Assembly: GCA_943736015.1 (NCBI GenBank)
Contig: OX031061.1
Location: 15,757,290 to 15,821,289, forward strand
Direction of reading: 5' to 3'
Length of the DNA stretch: 64,000 nt
Source: Tridacna crocea
Taxonomy: Eukaryota > Mollusca > Bivalvia > Cardiida > Cardiidae
Shown here piece after piece: positions 22,484-34,150 of the stretch. The notes beneath the pieces were generated by a model. It made no database searches, was not told the DNA's origin, and was given only the letters and a program-made list of their open reading frames with translations. Position numbers and translations under genes: made by a program. How positions within the stretch are numbered: position 1 is the first letter of the stretch; the number at the start of each line of letters is the position of its first letter.

Positions 22484-22690
22484 AGCAAATTTTTGGACTC
22501 CACAAAAATCAAATCATTTGCAGATGACCAATGAAATGCTCCAATAGCATGGTGTGGATCTGAAAGGATGGAAAATATTGTTGGAAAAGGAGAAAATACT
22601 GGTTACTAGCATTTTTTTCCTTTTCCCACAATGTTTTCAGAAGCTTTCTGTATCAGGGCCATTGTTACTTGGAATTCTTAAGTAAAGTAT
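22484..22690 (+). mobile_element. Hairpin repeat family P, copy 6 (diverged)
   Basis: Core about 22570-22642, GGAAAATATTGTTGGAAAAGG arm against CCTTTTCCCACAATGTTTTC. The left flank keeps AATCAAATCATTTGCAGATG. Confidence 0.7.
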
Positions 22691-22863
22691 TTGTGAGAGA
22701 CGGTTTAAACTTTTTATAAACATTCGTCCATCTTTTGCTTCCATCTTGTTACTTATTTCTGCTGGCTGCTTATTTAATACCATGTTGTAAGATACTTAAA
22801 TAAATTCTTGCTAAGCTGAACTAATTCTGTCGTGCTCTAGACTGGAGTGTTGTTTTAACTCGA

Positions 22864-22999
22864 CCGGTGTAATGCAGAGAAATGACCCCCATTACAAAAT
22901 GACCCACTGGTCATTTCTCAACGTAGAGGAATGACCCATGGGTCGAGAAATGACCGTAGGTCATTTTGTAATGGGGGTCATTTCACTGCATTACACCGG
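22864..22999. mobile_element. 136-bp foldback element
   Basis: Bounded by CCGGTGTAATGCAG and CTGCATTACACCGG. The arms continue through GAAATGACCCCCATTACAAA and its complement. It is absent at the matching position of the sibling repeat (near 23908), so it is an insertion. Confidence 0.8.
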
Positions 23000-23518
23000 C
23001 TAAAGATGATCATACTAATGTTATGGCCCTGTGTCAGTTGTTGTCTGTCCAAGTGTTATTTTTAGCCCAACTAAGCATGAAGTGCTCAAGATGAGCTTTT
23101 CTGATCGTGCTGTGTCCATCGTGCAACGCCCGTCACGCGGTCATCAACATGAAATTTTACTTTGTGTTTATTCTAAAGGCCACATTTTTCTACAGATACT
23201 CATGAAACTTGGTCAGAATGTTTTTTTTTTCTTTTTATGAAAACCCAGACAAGTTCAAAATTGGGTAATGTTGTTTCAAAAAGTATGTCACTGGACTAAA
23301 ACTTAGAAAAACCTTATTTGCATCCTAGCGACATTTTTAGCCTGATATTCATTAAACTGTTCATTTTTTAATAGAACAATCCAGTTTTGACCAATTTACA
23401 TAGAAATGATCCTCCTATGGTTCTCTTCATATTTTCTTCAAAAAAGAACTATTAGTATGCATAAAAACTCTGTTTTCTATGGAAAATAAACATAATTCAC
23501 TTGCATTTATGTAAGTTT

Positions 23519-24250
23519 TTACCACTAAACTTTGGGTTCCTGTAAATCAAAATCATTTGCCGACGACAAGTCAAATACTCCTTAACCTTGATTCGACTGT
23601 TAAAGGATAGAAAATATCATGGGAAAAGGAGAAAATGCTAATTACCAGCATTTTTTTCCTTTTCCCACAATGTTTTCAAAAGCTTTCTGTATCAGGGCCA
23701 TTATTACTTGGAATTGTTAAGTAAAGTATTAATGAGGAGTGGTTGAAACTTTTTAAAGGCATTTGTCCATCTTCTGTTTCCATCTTGCTGCTAATTTCTG
23801 CTGGCCACCAATTTAGTACTATGTTGTAAGATATTCAATAAATTCTTGCTAAGCTGAACTAATTCTGTCTTAATTTTAGTGCTTTAGACTGGAGTGTTGT
23901 TTTAGCTCGACCAGCCAGAGACCATCATGCTAACGTCATGGACCTGTATTTGTTGTTATTTGAGTATTATTTTTAGCTCACCTGAGCACTTACAAAGTGC
24001 TCAAGATGAGCTTTTGTGATCTTAATATGTCTGTCATGCGGTCGTCAACATTTACCTTATGTGTAATCCAGAACCAACATTTTGAGTCAGATTCTCTTGA
24101 AACTGTCAGAATGTTTGTCTTGAAATCTCGGACAAGTTTAAAATTGGGTAATATGTGTCAAAAAGTAGGACACTGGCTTATTCTTAGATAAAACATTGTG
24201 TGCAGTGTAGAGGCCACATTTTTAGCCTGACTCATCGGTCAGATTGTATA
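23519..24250. repeat. About 1-kb tandem repeat, second unit
   Basis: Direct copy of 22480-23330 without the foldback insertion. The right border is uncertain because similarity fades after about 24200. Confidence 0.7.
23528..23730 (+). mobile_element. Hairpin repeat family P, copy 7 (diverged)
   Basis: Core about 23610-23682, same sub-type as copy 6, duplicated along with its surrounding unit. Confidence 0.7.
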
Positions 24251-24592
24251 TTTAGTTTGTTTATCCAAACATCTTGGACCAGTTCTTACAAAAATGATTC
24301 TCTCATACTCTTTAAAAAAAAATGATTTCCATAAAAACTCCAGTATTCGCCTAAATTACCTTAACTGGATTATGGTCACACTCATAAGGTTGTAGTCTTA
24401 TTTGACTGTAAAAAAACAACAACAACAACAATACTTGTTTATGGAACTTAGCCACTTCTTACAATGCACACTTCTTCATTCTATTATTATATGCTATACC
24501 ACATTATCATTATTATTATTATCTATTCATTTCATTGTTTATTGTTTAGAAGTTTCTTAATTTCTGTACAGTGCAAGTTTGCTCCAAAGTGG

Positions 24593-25271
24593 CCCAGTGG
24601 TTTAGGAGGAGTTGATGTTTAAAGAATTGTTGACGACGGACGACGATACCGGGTGATCCTAAAGGCTCCCCTTGAGCACGTTGTGCTCAGGTGAGCTAAA
24701 AAGGAAACAAAAAAGAAGAAAAGATAGAATAAGACTCATACAACCAAACTGATTAGAAAAAGAGCCAATGTACAGCCAAATTCCAATCCGAAAGAGGCGC
24801 TTGCAATTAAAAGACAAAAATGCAAAGGCTCCTTCCTTGTCCAAACAGGGGTGCACATTGTGCAAACAAAACATCATGAAAGTACATACATGTATAAACA
24901 AAAAGAAAAGGGATATTAAAAAAATAATGTGATGATATGTAACAAATTAGAAAAGGAAAACTCAGCAAATGAATTACATAATCTTTGCACGAAAACGAAA
25001 AACAAGGAAGTTTTGACAAAGGACGAAACAATGACCATGAATGAATGAAAAAATAAACAAGTCAGCGAGTGAGTGAGTGAATGAGGGAGTGACTAGCTGA
25101 CTGACTGAGTCCCTATGTGAAAGGATAGTCGGGTGTATGGCTGCTGCACTTTTTTTAGCTAACCTGAGCACAACATGCTCAAGGGGAGCTTTGAGGACCA
25201 CCCGGTGTCCGTCGTGCGTCGTCCATCGTGCGTAAACAATTCTTCAAACATCAACTCCTCCTAAACCACAT
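24593..25271. mobile_element. Inverted-repeat-bounded segment
   Basis: About 115-base arms at 24593-24702 and 25151-25271 are inverted copies. They share GGAGGAGTTGATGTTT, GAGCACGTTGTGCTC-like and CTCAGGTGAGCTAAAA motifs. The roughly 450 bp between them is AT-rich and without a recognised gene. The motif is a common dispersed repeat style in bivalves (from memory; not checked). Confidence 0.55.
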
Positions 25272-25400
25272 GGATAATTTTGACCAAACTTGGCTGAAAT
25301 GTTCATTGGGAGGTCCTCCTTAAAAGTTGTTCACATAATTTTGATTCCATCAAAAACTCTGTTTGCTATGGCAACCAAATGGAATTTTCAAAGAAGTCCT

Positions 25401-26370
25401 TGTGCTGGAACCAATTATCGTTAGTACTTTGATTCGTTTACGTCACTCCCGCTTTTTGTTTGTTGATGCATCATTGAACCGCATTAGTCGTTTGGAAGCC
25501 ATATGGTCAAGACGCCATTTGTAACTTTCTTTCATCACGTCGAGCATTGGGCTCTCTATGATTCGTCACGGTGTAAGTGAAGCTTTTTCTGTGCTTATTT
25601 CTATCTTGTTAAATTGTTCTTATGCTTGTCAGACAGTTTAAATTGCAACTAACTCATGTATTCAAAGTTATTCAACACTCGTGCATTCGTCTCCATTTGT
25701 TATCGCCACATGTTGATATTTTGACTGAGATAGTCTGAATTTCCAGCGTGTTGCGAAAGCAGTTTAGATTTGTTAGACGTTATTTTCTAGTTGACGTAAG
25801 TTCCATAAACCTATATTTGGTGTGTATTTTCAATGCTGCGGTTGCCCCAACTTTCGAGTACTTGTCTCGTTAGCACAAGTTTGTGGGTTCGTTCCCCGAC
25901 TGGTCAAGTACTAGTTGAAAGGTCAAGGAAACTTGGATTGGTGAATTGTCATGCTGTAATAATTTGTATGTCGTTGACACGGTCTTAAACCACAAACAAA
26001 CGTGCATTCTGGTCAGAATTTTAGAGAAGCCTGTAGAAATTGGGTGATTCTTGCGACTCATAGCAAAACATTGTGGGGAGAGGAAGGAGTTCTTGCAGGT
26101 TTCTTGCACTTTTCTCCTTTCACCACAAGGTTTTTAAAGTTTGGCCTTTTAGGACCATTTTTCTTACTAAATTAGAAAAGATTTGTAAAGTTTCTTTTTG
26201 TATTTACTTTCAGTTTTTACCCTTGTCCTTCTCATCCTCCATTGATGAATATGATCTTGCATACTGAACCACAATACAGAAAACTGAAGACTAGAATAAC
26301 ATTTTTGTTGTTGTTACTTTCTGTGGCCATTGGGATATCAGGGTTAGCTAGCTGCGAACATGGCAGCATA
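25401..26370 (+). repeat. 5' LTR of BEL/Pao element
   Basis: 970 bp, practically identical to 32635-33604. An internal imperfect hairpin near 26064-26137 resembles the family P core. The short open frames inside are shared by both LTRs and are not genes. Confidence 0.95.
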
Positions 26371-26436
26371 GTAAAAAACCGTGTTCATAGTGTTTGTACA
26401 ACACCTCTTTCAAATAGTCTTTGTAAGACTATTATC

Positions 26437-26910
26437 ATGTCATTTACGGATGATGTACCCAAGAAACGGCTCAGGAACTTGACAGAAAAAGCCATGGAAC
26501 AATACAAAGTAGAAATAGAAACTTTTCATAAGAAAGCACAGGACCACTGGGAGATTGTCAAATGTCTTATAGAAGAAAACAAAGATTTACAGTCTTGCAA
26601 TGAATTGCGTTTAAGGACTATTAAAGCAGAGATTTTTGAAGCTTTCAACAAATATGATGAAATAGTCATCAACTTCACAAGATATTTGGAGGCTGTACAT
26701 ACTAGTGAAAGTGTTGAACTGTTGAGCTCTGTTTTGGAAACTCATTCAAAGAAAAGAAAATGGGTAAATGACTTTTCAGATCATCTTAATGACTTGTTAT
26801 CTAAGAAACTGGAAACTACTTCAAGGTATTCAAAAACAAGTTCTCGAGCAAGTACACGTCTGAAATTAAATGTTGCAAAGACAAAGGCGGCTTACGGAAA
26901 AAGCTGCTGA
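26437..26910 (+). pseudogene. gag: BEL/Pao gag, N-terminal part
   Basis: Likely start at ATG 26437 (MSFTDDVPKKRL), the first one past the LTR. The open frame itself runs back into the LTR. Predicted helical, Lys/Glu-rich. The frame is lost at about 26890, where the coding potential continues one register over (next entry), pointing to a single small indel. Structural capsid precursor by position. Confidence 0.75.
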
Positions 26911-28909
26911 ATTAGAAAGACAAAAGATTGCTTTAGAGGAAGCAGAAAAAATTCGAGCTGCTCAGGCATTGAGGAAAAAGTCTGAATTAGATATTGACAT
27001 TAAACTGCTCCAAGAACGTGAGGAAGTTGCGTTAGCAGAAGATGAATTGGAATTTGAAGAAGATCTTTCTGAAGATTTTAATCGACCAAATGTACCAGTC
27101 TTGGACTCTAAAACCAAAACTGACAATTTTGTGAAGAATACAGTGAAAATGAAAACAGCTCTTAACCCAGAAGCATTACCTTTTGCACCACAAAGTTATA
27201 GTTTAAGAACTCCACAGATGGAAAATCCTAGCATTAATGATTTTACAAGATTCTTGTTGAAGAAAGACATTCTTGTTTCACGCCTTTCTGTATTTAATGA
27301 ACAGCCTGAAAATTACATGTCATGGAAAAGCACTTTTACATCTGTGACTTCAGAAATAGATGCATCTCCTGAAGAAGAGATAGATCTTCTTATCAAATGG
27401 CTTGGTCCAACATCCAGGGCACATGTTACTTCATTAAAAGCAGCCTACTCTCATGATCGAAAAGAAGGTCTCAAGAAGATATGGAACAGATTAGATGAAA
27501 GATATGGTTCAGCAGAAAGCATTTATCAGTCAACTCTGAAGAAACTGAACACTTTTCCACAATTGTCACCAAAAGATTCAGTGAAGTACTATGAGCTTTG
27601 TGACATTTTATCTGAAATAGAAGGTCTGAAACTACATCCCCAGTATGCTTCAACATTGTCCTACTTTGATTCAGCAGTAGGTGTCAAACTAGTTGTCGCT
27701 AAACTTCCAGTGTTCATCCAGGAAAGATGGGCTGTAGAAGCTTTGAAGTTCAAGGAAACTTGTGACGTACCTTTTCCCACGTTTTCAGTGTTTTGTAACT
27801 TCATGAGAAAGCAGTGCAAACTACGAAATGACCCAAGTCTGTCTGTCACTACTACGCCAAGTCAACAGAATAAAACAAAAGACTCCAAGACAAACAAAGA
27901 AATCAAAGCTAACAAGACAGTACTATCGTCTCAGGTGTCCACTGATTCAGGGTTGTCAAAGTGTCCAATTCATAAAGCTCAACATACGTTGAATGAGTGT
28001 AGAACTTTCATGTTAAAACCTCATAATGAAAAAACAAAGCTGCTACGTGAGCTGAAAGTATGTTTCAAATGTTTAACCTCAACAGAGCATATCAGTAAAA
28101 ACTGCCCCAAAAAGGTCATATGTGCAAAATGTAACAAAAATCATGCTACAGCAATGCACATTGAAACTTCTTCCACGCCTCATGGTGGGGAGTCGGAAAA
28201 AGTTGAGATGTCGGAAAAAGGTGACAAGTCTGCAATTTCAAATAAATGTACTGAGATTTGTAGTTCAGTTCATGGCGCAGCTTCATGTGCAAAAATTGTT
28301 TTGGTTGATGTTAGTTTGAACTCAAATCCAAAACGCAAATTACGTTGTTATGCAGTCTTAGATGATCAGAGCAACCGCTCCCTGGCAATGCCAGAGCTGT
28401 TCTCTTGTCTAGGCATATCTGCTCAAGAGCAGCAATACACTTTGAAGTCATGTTCTGGTACTATCGTCACCAGTGGTCGTCGGACAAACGATTGCATTAT
28501 TGAAGCAACTAACAAATCTGTTTCCTATAGCATACCTAACCTGATTGAATGTGCAGACCTGCCTAGCAATAAGCTGGAGATTTGCACTCCCAAACAGGCT
28601 AGTCACTTTCTGCATCTGCGTAATTTGCCTCTACAAGATATAGATCCAGATGCCAAAATTTTGTTGTTGTTAGGAAGAGATGTAATTGACGCTCATCATG
28701 TATATGAACAGGTAACAGGTTCCTCTGGAATGCCTTTTGCACAAAGACTCGGATTAGGCTGGGTAGTGGTAGGAGAAATGTGTCTTGATGCTATGCACTC
28801 TCAGAATGTAGTTAATGTTAACAAAACAAATATTTTGGCTAATGGACGTCCATCCCTGTTTAAGTCTTGTCCAAACAAGAAATCCGTTGTAGAGCACTCA
28901 GATGAGTAA
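26870..28909 (+). pseudogene. gag-pro: BEL/Pao gag C-terminus and aspartic protease
   Basis: 679 codons. An N-terminal coiled-coil, Glu/Arg-rich, is followed by a DUF1759-type capsid region around residues 140-320 (QPENYMSWKSTF..., WNRLDERYG). Next come zinc-knuckle cysteines near residues 400-435 (CFKC...H...C and CAKCNKNH) and a BEL-type protease (DUF1758-like) with LDDQSNRS near 500. It shapes the virus-like particle and cleaves the polyprotein. It overlaps the next frame by 8 bp in another register, so gag-pro and pol are no longer continuous. Confidence 0.85.
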
Positions 28910-31019
28910 TATTCTTATGATCCTGTTTTTCATTCGAAGTCCGGATGATAACAAAATCTCTCTGTCTGTAGACGACCGTAAATTCTTGGAAATTATGGAC
29001 CACAGTTTTGAAAGGAATGAAAAAGGTCACTGGATTGCTCCTCTGCCTTTTCGGTCACGTAGGCAGCGATTACCAAACAATTTCAAACAAGCGCTTAGGA
29101 AAGCAAACTTATTTGAGGCCGCTTTATGTAAAAACCCTGTTAAAAGACAACACAGTGTTGACTTTATGAGCAATATTTTTGAGTATGGTCATGCTGAAAT
29201 AGCCCCTACTTTGAAGCCTGACGAAGAATGTTGGTTTTTGCCCCTGTTTGGCGTGTACCACCCCAAAAAACCTGATAAGATCAGGATTGTTTTTCACTCT
29301 TCTGCACAGTTTGAAGGAATTTCTCTTAACTCTGTTTTATTACCAGGTCCAGACCTAGTGAACAGTTTACTTGGAGTTTTAATGCGCTTTCGCATTGACC
29401 AAATAGCCTTCATGGCAGATATTGAACAAATGTTTTATTCTTTTAGTGTTTCAGAAAAGCATAGGAATTTTTTGAGATTTTTATGGTTTGAGGACAATGA
29501 CCCTGAAAAGCAGCTTGTTCAATATCGTATGTGCAGACATGTTTTTGGGAATAGCCCTTCCCCTGCTATTGCTACTCTTGGCCTTCACAAGTCTGTAGAA
29601 AATTCAGATGCAGAAGTCCAAACATTTGTGAGAAGAGATTTTTATGTTGATGATGGTTTGGCTTCACTTTCATCAGTGGAACAAGCCATAGATTTATTGA
29701 ACAGAACTCAGAAAGATCTGAGTGGTTATGGTCTACGTCTTCATAAGATTTCATCGAATTGTCCAGAATTGATGAAAGCATTTCCTGATGATGATTTAGC
29801 ATCAAATTTGAAAAATTTGTCTTTTGACAAAAGCCAGTTACCCCAGCAAAGAAGTCTAGGAGTAGGTTGGAATTTAAATTCAGATTCTATTTTCTTCACT
29901 GTTAATACTCGGGATCGCCCACTTACTCGTAGAGGGATTTTGAGCACGGTCAATAGCATTTTCGACCCATTAGGTTTTTTGGCCCCTACGACGATCAATG
30001 GAAAATTGATTATGAGAGAGGTTACATCTACTGGGATTGGCTGGGATGATCTTGTACATCATGATCTGCAACAGAGATGGAGAAGTTGGTTAGATTCTCT
30101 CAATGGCTTAGAGAATATCCAGATTAGACGCCCTTATTTGGATGGTCAAAACCTGAGAACTATGACTAGGGTAGAATTGCATACATTTTGTGATGCATCT
30201 GAGAAAGCTATTTCAGCTGTATCATACATTGCTGCATTCTTAGACAATCAAAAGCATGTTAGTTTTGTCTATGGCAAATCGAAAGTTGCACCTACAAGTG
30301 GTCATACAATCCCAAGGTTAGAACTTTGTGCAGCAGTATTGGCAGTTCAACTCTCAGATGAAATTTCGGAACTTTTAAGTGTAGAATTTGGGGACAAGCA
30401 ATACTACTCAGATAGTCGAGTTGTCCTTGGTTACCTTAATAATCAGTCAAGGCGTTTCTATACCTATGTTAGTAACCGTGTTCAAAGGATTATCCAATCA
30501 TGTAGTCCCGATCAGTGGAACTATGTTCCAACCCAGCTAAATCCGGCTGATATTGGTTGTAGAGGAATAACCCCAGATAAATTAAGTCAAAGTATGTGGT
30601 TTCAAGGACCTCCCTTTTTATGGAAACAGAAAGTTGAAACTATCTTAACTTTTCCTCTGATAAATCCTGACAAAGACTCAGAAATTAGGCCTTGCATTTC
30701 TGCTAAGGTATCTACTGTGGGTAATTGTCAGAGACCCCAATTCTGCCTAGGTAACAAGAGGTTTGAAAAATTCTCAAACTTTTCAAGGCTAGTTCAAGCC
30801 ATCTGCATACTTCGTCATGTGGCTACATCTCTTCGTAAAGGTGAATCCTGTCATGGTTGGCATCTTTGTAATATGTCGAAATCTGTAGAATTGAAACATA
30901 AAGTTGAACAATTTATTGTAAGACAAGTTCAGCAAGAAATGTATTGGGATGAAATTTTGTGTTTAAGAGAACAAAATCCTCTGCATCGTCACAGTACTAT
31001 CTTAAGGTTAGATCCATAA
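28902..31019 (+). CDS. pol: BEL/Pao pol: reverse transcriptase and RNase H
   Basis: 705 codons. Reverse transcriptase carries MADIEQMF (first catalytic Asp) and YVDD within RDFYVDDGL. RNase H has FCDAS, RLELCA (Glu) and YSDSR (Asp). It ends at a TAA (31017-31019), and the integrase begins at the very next codon in the same frame, so this is one pol gene interrupted by a nonsense codon. The first 15 or so residues may be spurious because of the frame change from gag-pro. Confidence 0.9.
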   Translation: MSNILMILFFIRSPDDNKISLSVDDRKFLEIMDHSFERNEKGHWIAPLPFRSRRQRLPNNFKQALRKANLFEAALCKNPVKRQHSVDFMSNIFEYGHAEIAPTLKPDEECWFLPLFGVYHPKKPDKIRIVFHSSAQFEGISLNSVLLPGPDLVNSLLGVLMRFRIDQIAFMADIEQMFYSFSVSEKHRNFLRFLWFEDNDPEKQLVQYRMCRHVFGNSPSPAIATLGLHKSVENSDAEVQTFVRRDFYVDDGLASLSSVEQAIDLLNRTQKDLSGYGLRLHKISSNCPELMKAFPDDDLASNLKNLSFDKSQLPQQRSLGVGWNLNSDSIFFTVNTRDRPLTRRGILSTVNSIFDPLGFLAPTTINGKLIMREVTSTGIGWDDLVHHDLQQRWRSWLDSLNGLENIQIRRPYLDGQNLRTMTRVELHTFCDASEKAISAVSYIAAFLDNQKHVSFVYGKSKVAPTSGHTIPRLELCAAVLAVQLSDEISELLSVEFGDKQYYSDSRVVLGYLNNQSRRFYTYVSNRVQRIIQSCSPDQWNYVPTQLNPADIGCRGITPDKLSQSMWFQGPPFLWKQKVETILTFPLINPDKDSEIRPCISAKVSTVGNCQRPQFCLGNKRFEKFSNFSRLVQAICILRHVATSLRKGESCHGWHLCNMSKSVELKHKVEQFIVRQVQQEMYWDEILCLREQNPLHRHSTILRLDP

Positions 31020-32261
31020 TTGGATGTAAACAACATCCTTAGAGTAGGTGGTCGTTTGGCAAGAAGTAATTTGTCAGATGCAGAAAAACACCCAGTTTTA
31101 TTACCTGGGAAACATCACATTTCAAGGATCTTGGTCCACCATTTTCACCAAAAAGTTAAACATCAAGGCCGACTTTTCACAGAAGGCGCTCTCCGAGTTG
31201 CTGGTTACTGGATCATTGGAGCTAAACGGCTAGTTTCCAGTGTTATTCACAATTGTGTAATATGCAAGAAGCTGCGTGGTAGGTTTGAATCCCAAAAGAT
31301 GTCCGATTTGCCAGTTGATAGGGTTGAGCAGAGCCCGGCTTTTTCTTATGTGGGTGTGGATGTTTTTGGCCCATGGAAAATTGTGTCCCGTCGCACAAGA
31401 GGGGGATTAATAAATTTCAAACGTTGGGCAGTTCTATTTACCTGCCTGACAATCCGCGCAGTCCATATAGAGGTTATTGATGAAATGTCTTCGTCAGCCT
31501 TTATAAATGCTCTCAAACGGTTTACGGCCATTCGTGGCAAAGTTAAACAGTATCGCTCAGACAGGGGGTCTAATTTTGTAGGTGCCACAGACAGTCTTAA
31601 GATTGATGCTATCAATGTTGAAGATGAAAAATGTAGGAAGTTTCTGTATGATTCAGGCACAGTTTGGGTCTTTAATGCACCTCACAGCTCTCACATGGGT
31701 GGACCTTGGGAGCGTATGATTGGTATTGCAAGGCGTATTTTGGACTGGATGCTTTCTGAGGTTAGAACTCTTACACATGATGTTCTGGTCACTCTCATGG
31801 CTGAAGTGGGTGCTATAATCAATTCTCGGCCAATTGTGGCAATTTCAAATGATACCACAGACCCAGAGATTCTAAGTCCATCTGCACTCTTGACTCTGAA
31901 ATTATCTGGTGAACAGCAACCTTTGACAGATCTTAACCTTAAAAACCTTTATAAGAATCAATGGCAACAAGTTAAGTTTCTTGCTGACCAGTTTTGGGTT
32001 AAATGGAAAAGGGACTATCTTCAGTCTTTGCAACAAAGAAGGAAATGGACTGGTCAGCAAGATAACATCAAGGTGGGTGATATTGTGCTCATGAAAGACC
32101 ATGAAGTTGGTTGTTGTTATTGGCCTATGGGTTTAGTGCAAAGGGTGTTTCAGAGTAACGATGGACAAGTTAGAAAAGGAGAACTAGTTGTTGTAAAAAA
32201 TTGCAAGAAAACAACTTTTATTAGGCCAATAGTGGAATTGGTGAAGCTATTAGGAGTTTAG
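31020..32261 (+). CDS. pol: BEL/Pao pol: integrase
   Basis: 413 codons continuing pol after an in-frame TAA. An H2C2 zinc module (HHFHQK...CVICKK) comes first, then the DDE core: GVDVFGPW (Asp), YRSDRGSNF (Asp) and GGPWERM (Glu). A DUF5641-type C-terminus follows, VGDIVLMKD...YWPMGLVQRV, characteristic of BEL/Pao. Inserts element cDNA into the genome. It has no start codon of its own. Confidence 0.92.
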   Translation: MDVNNILRVGGRLARSNLSDAEKHPVLLPGKHHISRILVHHFHQKVKHQGRLFTEGALRVAGYWIIGAKRLVSSVIHNCVICKKLRGRFESQKMSDLPVDRVEQSPAFSYVGVDVFGPWKIVSRRTRGGLINFKRWAVLFTCLTIRAVHIEVIDEMSSSAFINALKRFTAIRGKVKQYRSDRGSNFVGATDSLKIDAINVEDEKCRKFLYDSGTVWVFNAPHSSHMGGPWERMIGIARRILDWMLSEVRTLTHDVLVTLMAEVGAIINSRPIVAISNDTTDPEILSPSALLTLKLSGEQQPLTDLNLKNLYKNQWQQVKFLADQFWVKWKRDYLQSLQQRRKWTGQQDNIKVGDIVLMKDHEVGCCYWPMGLVQRVFQSNDGQVRKGELVVVKNCKKTTFIRPIVELVKLLGV

Positions 32262-32634
32262 TTTTTTCCACCATGTAAAACCTTACTGGGTAATTATGTC
32301 AGTAGTCATAGAGTATTCCTTTTGATGGAAAGTTTTCAAATAACTTTTCATTTATTGGAATATTCTATAACTTGAAATTAGAGCATTACCAAGTATAATT
32401 ACAATTTGCTAGGTAATTGGTTGTAAATACAACAGTTCAAACATACTAAATGTTTGTCATTGGGTTTGGTTAATTTGTAATTACATGTATTGTAATTCCT
32501 GTGGGTTGATTGGGAAATATTTGGCTCTTAAGAGCAACTTTGTAATTTTAGAATATGTGCAGATTCTGCTTTTCACTTACACACTTTTATCGTGTGTATT
32601 AATAAGTGATATTTTTGGAATATCAGATGGGGAG

Positions 32635-33604
32635 TGTGCTGGAACCAATTATCGTTAGTACTTTGATTCGTTTACGTCACTCCCGCTTTTTGTTTGTTGA
32701 TGCATCATTGAACCGCATTAGTCGTTTGGAAGCCATATGGTCAAGACGCCATTTGTAACTTTCTTTCATCACGTCGAGCATTGGGCTGTCTATGATTCGC
32801 CACGGTGTAAGTGAAGCTTTTTCTGTGCTTATTTCTATCTTGTTAAATTGTTCTTATGCTTGTCAGACAGTTTAAATTGCAACTAACTCATGTATTCAAA
32901 GTTATTCAACACTCGTGCATTCGTCCCCATTTGTTATCGCCACATGTTGATATTTTGACTGAGATAGTCTGAATTTCCAGCGTGTTGCGAAAGCAGTTTA
33001 GATTTGTTAGACGTTATTTTCTAGTTGACGTAAGTTCCATAAACCTATATTTGGTGTGTATTTTCAATGCTGCGGTTGCCCCAACTTTCGAGTACTTGTC
33101 TCGTTAGCACAAGTTTGTGGGTTCGTTCCCCGACTGGTCAAGTACTAGTTGAAAGGTCAAGGAAACTTGGATTGGTGAATTGTCATGCTGTAATAATTTG
33201 TATGTCGTTGACACGGTCTTAAACCACAAACAAACGTGCATTCTGGTCAGAATTTTAGAGAAGCCTGTAGAAATTGGGTGATTCTTGCGACTCATAGCAA
33301 AACATTGTGGGGAGAGGAAGGAGTTCTTGCAGGTTTCTTGCACTTTTCTCCTTTCACCACAAGGTTTTTAAAGTTTGGCCTTTTAGGACCATTTTTCTTA
33401 CTAAATTAGAAAAGATTTGTAAAGTTTCTTTTTGTATTTACTTTCAGTTTTTACCCTTGTCCTTCTCATCCTCCATTGATGAATATGATCTTGCATACTG
33501 AACCACAATACAGAAAACTGAAGACTAGAATAACATTTTTGTTGTTGTTACTTTCTGTTGCCATTGGGATATCAGGGTTAGCTAGCTGCGAACATGGCAG
33601 CATA
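32635..33604 (+). repeat. 3' LTR of BEL/Pao element
   Basis: 970 bp, about four differences from the 5' LTR. It is preceded by a short purine tract, GATGGGGAG (32626-32634), the likely polypurine primer. Confidence 0.95.
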
Positions 33605-33609
33605 GTCCT

Positions 33610-34150
33610 TTCAAAATCTTTTTCTCCGAAACCGGAGGCCAGATTTTAAAATAATTTCGCAGAGATGTTCCTTGGGTGACTCTTTTCAAGAAGTCTTCGT
33701 GAAATTTTGATCCGTCAAGAAACATGGCTCTGGAGAATGGGGGATACTTGCACTATACAGGAAATGAAGAAATTCTTGAAAAATCTTCTTCCCTGAAACC
33801 ACCGGTCAGATTTCGAAATAATTTCTCATGAATGTTCTGTGGGAGACCCTTTTCAAAATTGTTCGTGAAATGTTGATCCGTCAAGAAACATGGCTCTGAT
33901 GAATTGGGGCTACTTGCGCTTTATACGAAATTAAGAAATTCTTAAAAATTCTTCTTCTCTCGAACGGCTGGTCAGATTTTAAAATAAATTCACAGAGATG
34001 TTCCTTGGATGACCTTTTTTTAAAATCGGTCGCGAAATTTTGATCCGTCTGGGAACATGGCTCTGGTGAGTTGGGGCTACTTGCACTATATGGAAAATAA
34101 GAAATTCTTAAAAATTCTTCTTTTCTGAACTGCTGGTCAGGTTTTGAAAT
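33610..34150. repeat. About 167-bp tandem repeat array (three-plus units)
   Basis: The phrase AACATGGCTCTG recurs at 33721, 33887 and 34054, with CAGAGATGTTCCTTGG and TTGATCCGTC in register. Diverged minisatellite-like array. It continues sequence found left of the BEL element, so the BEL inserted at its edge. Confidence 0.8.

Larger units (their letters stand above)
22480..23330. repeat. About 1-kb tandem repeat, first unit
   Basis: Diverged direct copy of about 23519-24250, period about 1,039 bp. Both units contain a family P hairpin at the left and GTGCTCAAGATGAGCTTTT further right. The first unit also has the 136-bp foldback at 22864. Confidence 0.75.
25401..33604 (+). mobile_element. 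BEL/Pao LTR retrotransposon, full length
   Basis: Two 970-bp LTRs starting TGTGCTGG and ending GCAGCATA surround gag, protease, reverse transcriptase, RNase H and integrase in BEL/Pao order. A 5-bp GTCCT target duplication (25396-25400 and 33605-33609) flanks it, with a base or two of ambiguity because the LTR edge repeats. I found about four differences between the LTRs, so it is young. Coding sequence is nevertheless broken at about 26890 (frameshift), about 28905 (frameshift) and 31017 (stop). No clear tRNA primer site was found after the 5' LTR. Confidence 0.95.

Noticed and set aside
26073-26267. 64-codon frame, repeated at 33307-33501
   Set aside because: Lies wholly inside the BEL LTR; identical in both LTRs as expected, no motif.
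33610-34150. CRISPR-like array
   Set aside because: Repeats are contiguous, diverged and about 167 bp with no spacers; eukaryotic minisatellite.
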